Assembly: GCA_035690425.1 (NCBI GenBank)
Contig: DASSKO010000154.1
Location: 1 to 25,547 of the forward strand
Direction of reading: 5' to 3'
DNA from: DASSKO01 sp035690425
Lineage (GTDB): Bacteria; Actinomycetota; Actinomycetes; Propionibacteriales; Nocardioidaceae
Length of the DNA stretch: 25,547 nucleotides
Part shown: positions 23,174 through 25,547 of the stretch, in pieces
Layout of the letters: each line of letters begins with the position of its first letter
Numbering within the stretch: the first letter of the stretch is position 1
Made by a program: the position numbers and the translations under genes
The notes under the pieces: generated by a model
Told to the model about the DNA's origin: nothing
Databases searched by the model: none
Seen by the model: only the letters and a program-made list of their open reading frames with translations

Positions 23174-24129
23174 ACGGCTTCGCCACGCGACAGGCGGCGC
23201 GTGTCCTCCATCCCGGGTACGGCGTGCGGCCGCGCGTCGCCGCCCGTTTCGAGCCTTCGGCCCATCGTGCCGGTCCGCTCCTGGAGCATGTCGTCGAGCG
23301 TGACAGCCTCCGCACCAGCACCGCCGACGCCCCCACGCCAATCGGCGGGCCGGTCTCGGCCGCCAGCAGTTCGGACGGGGCACCTGCGGCCGCAGTCCCG
23401 GGTCAGGACCGGGCGCAGACGCATCCCGATGACGTCGCCGACATCGCGGACGAGGCCACAGCGTCCCCGCTGGTCACCCCGGCGCTCCTGCACCAGCCGG
23501 CCACCGGTGCGGCAGATGCTCCTGCAGTAATGGCGCCAGCCGCCCCGACGGACGCGGTCGCCGCCCCGACGGCCGCGGTCCCCGCGTCCGGCCCGCGCGA
23601 ACCCGGGAATGCACAGGCTGAACATGGCCAGGTTGGATATGGCGAGGTTGGATATGGCCAGCGGAACCATCCCCGGCCCGGCCAGGACACACAACAGGTC
23701 TGGACCATTCCCAGCATGCCTGCCGTCGCCGCGCACGGCATAGACGCCGGACCCGAGGCGCTCCGCGAACATCGACGACCGACGGCCCGCCGGACGACCG
23801 CCGGAACAGCCGGCGACGAGCATGCGCCTGCGAGCCAGGGTCCCACCCCGCCAGCCGCCCTCGCGCGCACCGCAGGACCCGTCCGGGCCGCGGACGGGCC
23901 GCCGCACGTATCGATCTCCGCTCCCGTCGTCACCCCGACGGTGCCTCTCGTCCGCACCAGACGACAACCGACGAGCCAGGCGCAGCCCGCTGTGCACGTG
24001 ACGATCGGGAGCCTGGAGGTCACAGCCGTGCCCCCACCGGCACCAGCGGTCCCCAGGCCGAGGCCACGTGCGCAAGCCATGACCCTGAGCGACTACCTCG
24101 CCAAGCGTCGCGGAGGTGACCGCAGATGA
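23170..24129 (+). CDS. Pro/Ala-rich, largely disordered CIS-locus protein
   Basis: Protein of 319 aa starting at GTG 23170, overlapping the previous stop. Most of it (about 50-270) is Ala/Pro/Thr-rich and low-complexity, with no membrane helix or enzyme motif. An internal tandem motif, HGQVGYGEVGYGQ (about 155-167), stems from a short duplicated DNA unit (GGTTGGATATGGC twice near 23632-23656). The C-terminal 45 residues are more ordered: HVTIGSLEVTAVPPP, then basic prolines, then MTLSDYLAKRRGG. A short beta-strand followed by an S/T-L-xDYL motif recurs, as I recall, in small proteins of phage-tail and CIS clusters, which suggests a docking element. A four-base ATGA overlap couples it to the next gene. 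Confidence 0.75.
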   Translation: MNGFATRQAARVLHPGYGVRPRVAARFEPSAHRAGPLLEHVVERDSLRTSTADAPTPIGGPVSAASSSDGAPAAAVPGQDRAQTHPDDVADIADEATASPLVTPALLHQPATGAADAPAVMAPAAPTDAVAAPTAAVPASGPREPGNAQAEHGQVGYGEVGYGQRNHPRPGQDTQQVWTIPSMPAVAAHGIDAGPEALREHRRPTARRTTAGTAGDEHAPASQGPTPPAALARTAGPVRAADGPPHVSISAPVVTPTVPLVRTRRQPTSQAQPAVHVTIGSLEVTAVPPPAPAVPRPRPRAQAMTLSDYLAKRRGGDRR

Positions 24130-24389
24130 CCTCAACCGACCGCACCGACGTACACATCGAGCGCGTCGCGCTCCACGGCATCGCCCTCGGCGCCGACCAG
24201 CGCGACCAGCTGCGCCGGGCGCTCGAGACCGAGCTCGCCACACGTCTCGACGCCGAGCCGCTGACCACCCCGATCCCACCGGCACCGGCACATCGGGAGA
24301 ATCCGGAGGTCGGCTGGTCGCCGGAGGACGACGCAGGCCGGCTCGGTCGAGACCTCGCGCGGGCCGTGCACCGGAGGCTCGGCTCGTGA
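24126..24389 (+). CDS. Small CIS-cluster protein
   Basis: An 87-aa protein. The N-terminal part, VHIERVALHGIALGADQRDQLRRALETELATRL (about 9-41), is a strand followed by a long amphipathic helix, and the C-terminus ends with GRLGRDLARAVHRRLG, a second amphipathic helix. Between them is a Pro-rich linker. Similar strand-helix-linker-helix small proteins occur next to CIS tube and LysM genes; the function is unknown to me. It overlaps its upstream and downstream neighbours by four and three bases, so it is translated as part of the structural operon. Confidence 0.75.
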   Translation: MTSTDRTDVHIERVALHGIALGADQRDQLRRALETELATRLDAEPLTTPIPPAPAHRENPEVGWSPEDDAGRLGRDLARAVHRRLGS

Positions 24390-25042
24390 GCGCCTTCCCG
24401 CGGTCGCCGCGGCTGCTGAAGGGAGCGATCATCGGCACCGACCCGGCCAACCCGCTCGCGAGCGTCATCGTGTTCCAGTACAACCCCGACACGATGACCC
24501 GGCGGCTCGATGCGCGCGCCGCCGGTGGCAACGACGTCGGTGAGCGGTCGGAGCCGTTGAGACTGCTGGGGCCGCCACGCGAGACCATCACGCTCGCAGT
24601 CGACGTCGATGCGGCCGACCAGCTGGAGGTCAACGACCCGGTGACCCGCCTGGCGGGGGTTTCGCCCGCGCTGGCGGCGCTGGAGATGCTGCTGTACCCG
24701 AAGAGCTCCGTGGTCGCGAAGAACGCCGCACTGGCCGAAGTCGGCAACATCGAGATCATCCCTCCGCAGGCTCCGCTGACGTTGTTCGTGTGGGGTCCGC
24801 AGCGGGTGCTGCCCGTCCGCCTCACCGGACTCACGATCACTGAGCAGGCCTACGACGCCGTGCTCAACCCGATCCTGGCCAAGGTCGACCTCAGCCTCGC
24901 GGTCCTCAGCTATCTCGATCTCAAACGCACCGACCCTGGTCATGCGCTATTCCTCGCCTACCAGATCGCGAAGGAGATCACGGCCACGGCCAACGTCGCC
25001 CAGTCCGCCGCCCACGTCGCCTCGGCTGCCAAGCTCGCCTAG
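24386..25042 (+). CDS. CIS tube-associated protein (Pvc7/Afp7-like N-terminal domain)
   Basis: Protein of 218 aa beginning at GTG 24386, overlapping the previous stop. It matches the CIS tube-protein N-terminal family: RLLKGAIIGTDPANPLASVIVFQYNPDTMTRRL (about 9-41), RETITLAVDVDAADQLE, EMLLYPKS and the strand pair LTLFVWGPQRVLPVRLTGLTITEQAYDAVLNPILAKVDLSLAVL (about 130-173). In other systems this domain and a LysM domain form one protein (Pvc7-like) joining the inner tube to the spike hub. Here the LysM domain is a separate gene just downstream, as is common in actinobacterial clusters. The C-terminus is an Ala-rich helix. Confidence 0.88.
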   Translation: MSAFPRSPRLLKGAIIGTDPANPLASVIVFQYNPDTMTRRLDARAAGGNDVGERSEPLRLLGPPRETITLAVDVDAADQLEVNDPVTRLAGVSPALAALEMLLYPKSSVVAKNAALAEVGNIEIIPPQAPLTLFVWGPQRVLPVRLTGLTITEQAYDAVLNPILAKVDLSLAVLSYLDLKRTDPGHALFLAYQIAKEITATANVAQSAAHVASAAKLA

Positions 25043-25056
25043 AAGGTCACTGCCCG

Positions 25057-25362
25057 ATGTTCACCGCGACCAGCCGCTACCACGGGATCGAGACCGCACG
25101 GATAGCCCGTCCGGACGGGCGTGAGGTCGTCTACGTGCAGCGGAGGCTGTTACCCACCGAGCCGCCCGTGGGCGTGCTGGCCCGGCACACTGTGGTGCAG
25201 GGCGACCGGCTGGACAACGTGACAGCGACCTACCTCGGTGATCCCGAGCAGTTCTGGCGTCTGTGCGACGCCAACTGCGCCGTCCGGCCGGACGACCTGT
25301 GCGCCGAGGACAGACTGGGCAGGCGCCTTCTCATCCCGGTGCCCGAGGCCGGGAGCCTGTGA
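25057..25362 (+). CDS. LysM-domain tail protein (gpX/gp53-like)
   Basis: Protein of 101 aa. RHTVVQGDRLDNVTATYLGDPEQFWRLCDAN (about 43-73) is a LysM-type module, and LGRRLLIPVPEAG at the end is the usual closing strand. In contractile tails, LysM-containing proteins hold the tube initiator and hub together and do not act on peptidoglycan. ATG 25057 has AAGGT 10 bases upstream and lies 14 bases after the previous stop. Leu32 is a TTA codon, rare for this genome. Its stop TGA overlaps the next ATG by one base. Confidence 0.9.
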   Translation: MFTATSRYHGIETARIARPDGREVVYVQRRLLPTEPPVGVLARHTVVQGDRLDNVTATYLGDPEQFWRLCDANCAVRPDDLCAEDRLGRRLLIPVPEAGSL

Positions 25363-25547
25363 TGGCCGACCTCGGCGTACGGCTGCAGCTGCTCGTCGGG
25401 GCGACGATCGCACGACCGGCGCCCTACGACGTGGTGGACGCGCTGGACTCGGTCACGGTGACCAACCGCGACCGGGAGCGGGACGGGTTCCAGCTGACGT
25501 TCGGCGTGGGCAAGGACTCCCTGGTCGACTACCAGCTGCTGCGCAAC
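25362..25547 (+). CDS. Baseplate hub/spike protein (VgrG/gp27-like), truncated by window edge
   Basis: Only the first 62 codons are inside the window and the frame is open at the right edge. ATG 25362 overlaps the LysM stop. The visible sequence MADLGVRLQLLVGATI and then DALDSVTVTNRDRERDGFQLTFGVG followed by LVDYQLL fits the first beta-barrel of gp27/Pvc8-type hub proteins, which usually follow the LysM gene in such clusters. The assignment rests on this short segment and gene order; length, needle domain and any fused effector cannot be seen. Confidence 0.7.
   Translation, partial: MADLGVRLQLLVGATIARPAPYDVVDALDSVTVTNRDRERDGFQLTFGVGKDSLVDYQLLRN

Overview
The window is high-GC DNA with GTG starts, many 1-8 bp gene overlaps, at least one likely leaderless promoter and only two in-frame TTA codons noticed in the right-hand half. 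This points to an actinomycete; something near Pseudonocardiales or Streptomycetales is a guess. The left half is chromosomal accessory or housekeeping DNA. The right half is the beginning of a contractile injection system (CIS/eCIS) locus that runs off the right edge.

Left part (1-8213): a GNAT acetyltransferase (+); a RHH/MazF-type toxin-antitoxin pair (-) with paired GTATGAC motifs at its 5' end; then a minus-strand series made of an M64-type zinc peptidase with six FG-GAP/VCBS calcium-loop repeats, an unrecognised acidic protein, a uracil-DNA-glycosylase-like protein and an amidohydrolase. Divergent from the M64 gene is a phage-type cysteine-peptidase-like protein. Two hairpin-forming stretches and a tRNA-Phe(GAA) gene on the minus strand follow.

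Middle (8277-11240): a compact minus-strand operon, doxX-like / folE / FAD-NAD reductase, diverges from an ArsR/SufR-like winged-helix regulator with a cysteine cluster. Between them lie two overlapping promoters and a perfect inverted repeat (TTCTAAAGTC-N10-GACTTTAGAA), plus a third half-site on the regulator's own -10. This is an unusually readable autoregulated, probably redox- or Fe-S-responsive, switch.

Right part (11312-25547, all +): a two-helix membrane protein with a cytosolic coiled coil, then the CIS genes. They are a DUF4255/Pvc16-like tail terminator, a Pvc15-like AAA+ ATPase, a protein with a possible fragment of the eCIS-core (DUF4157) domain, a HEAT-like protein, two intact DUF4157 proteins with different C-termini (a cysteine/glycine-rich one, and an OmpA-like plus zinc-metallopeptidase-like one), the sheath, the inner tube, a zinc-ribbon baseplate/tail protein, a Pro/Ala-rich protein, a small protein, a CIS tube-associated protein, a LysM protein and the start of a spike/hub protein. 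The remaining baseplate, tape measure and spike genes are presumably to the right. The gene content fits the cytoplasmic-type actinobacterial CIS described in Streptomyces, in which a separate membrane protein is needed for membrane attachment.

The most interesting points are: the two DUF4157-headed candidate effectors, one with a zinc motif one residue longer than the metzincin consensus; a missing start codon between the tube gene and the next gene, which a single inserted base would explain; Asp-Gly repeat linkers inside the sheath; rare TTA codons in two structural genes; and the membrane protein at the head of the locus.
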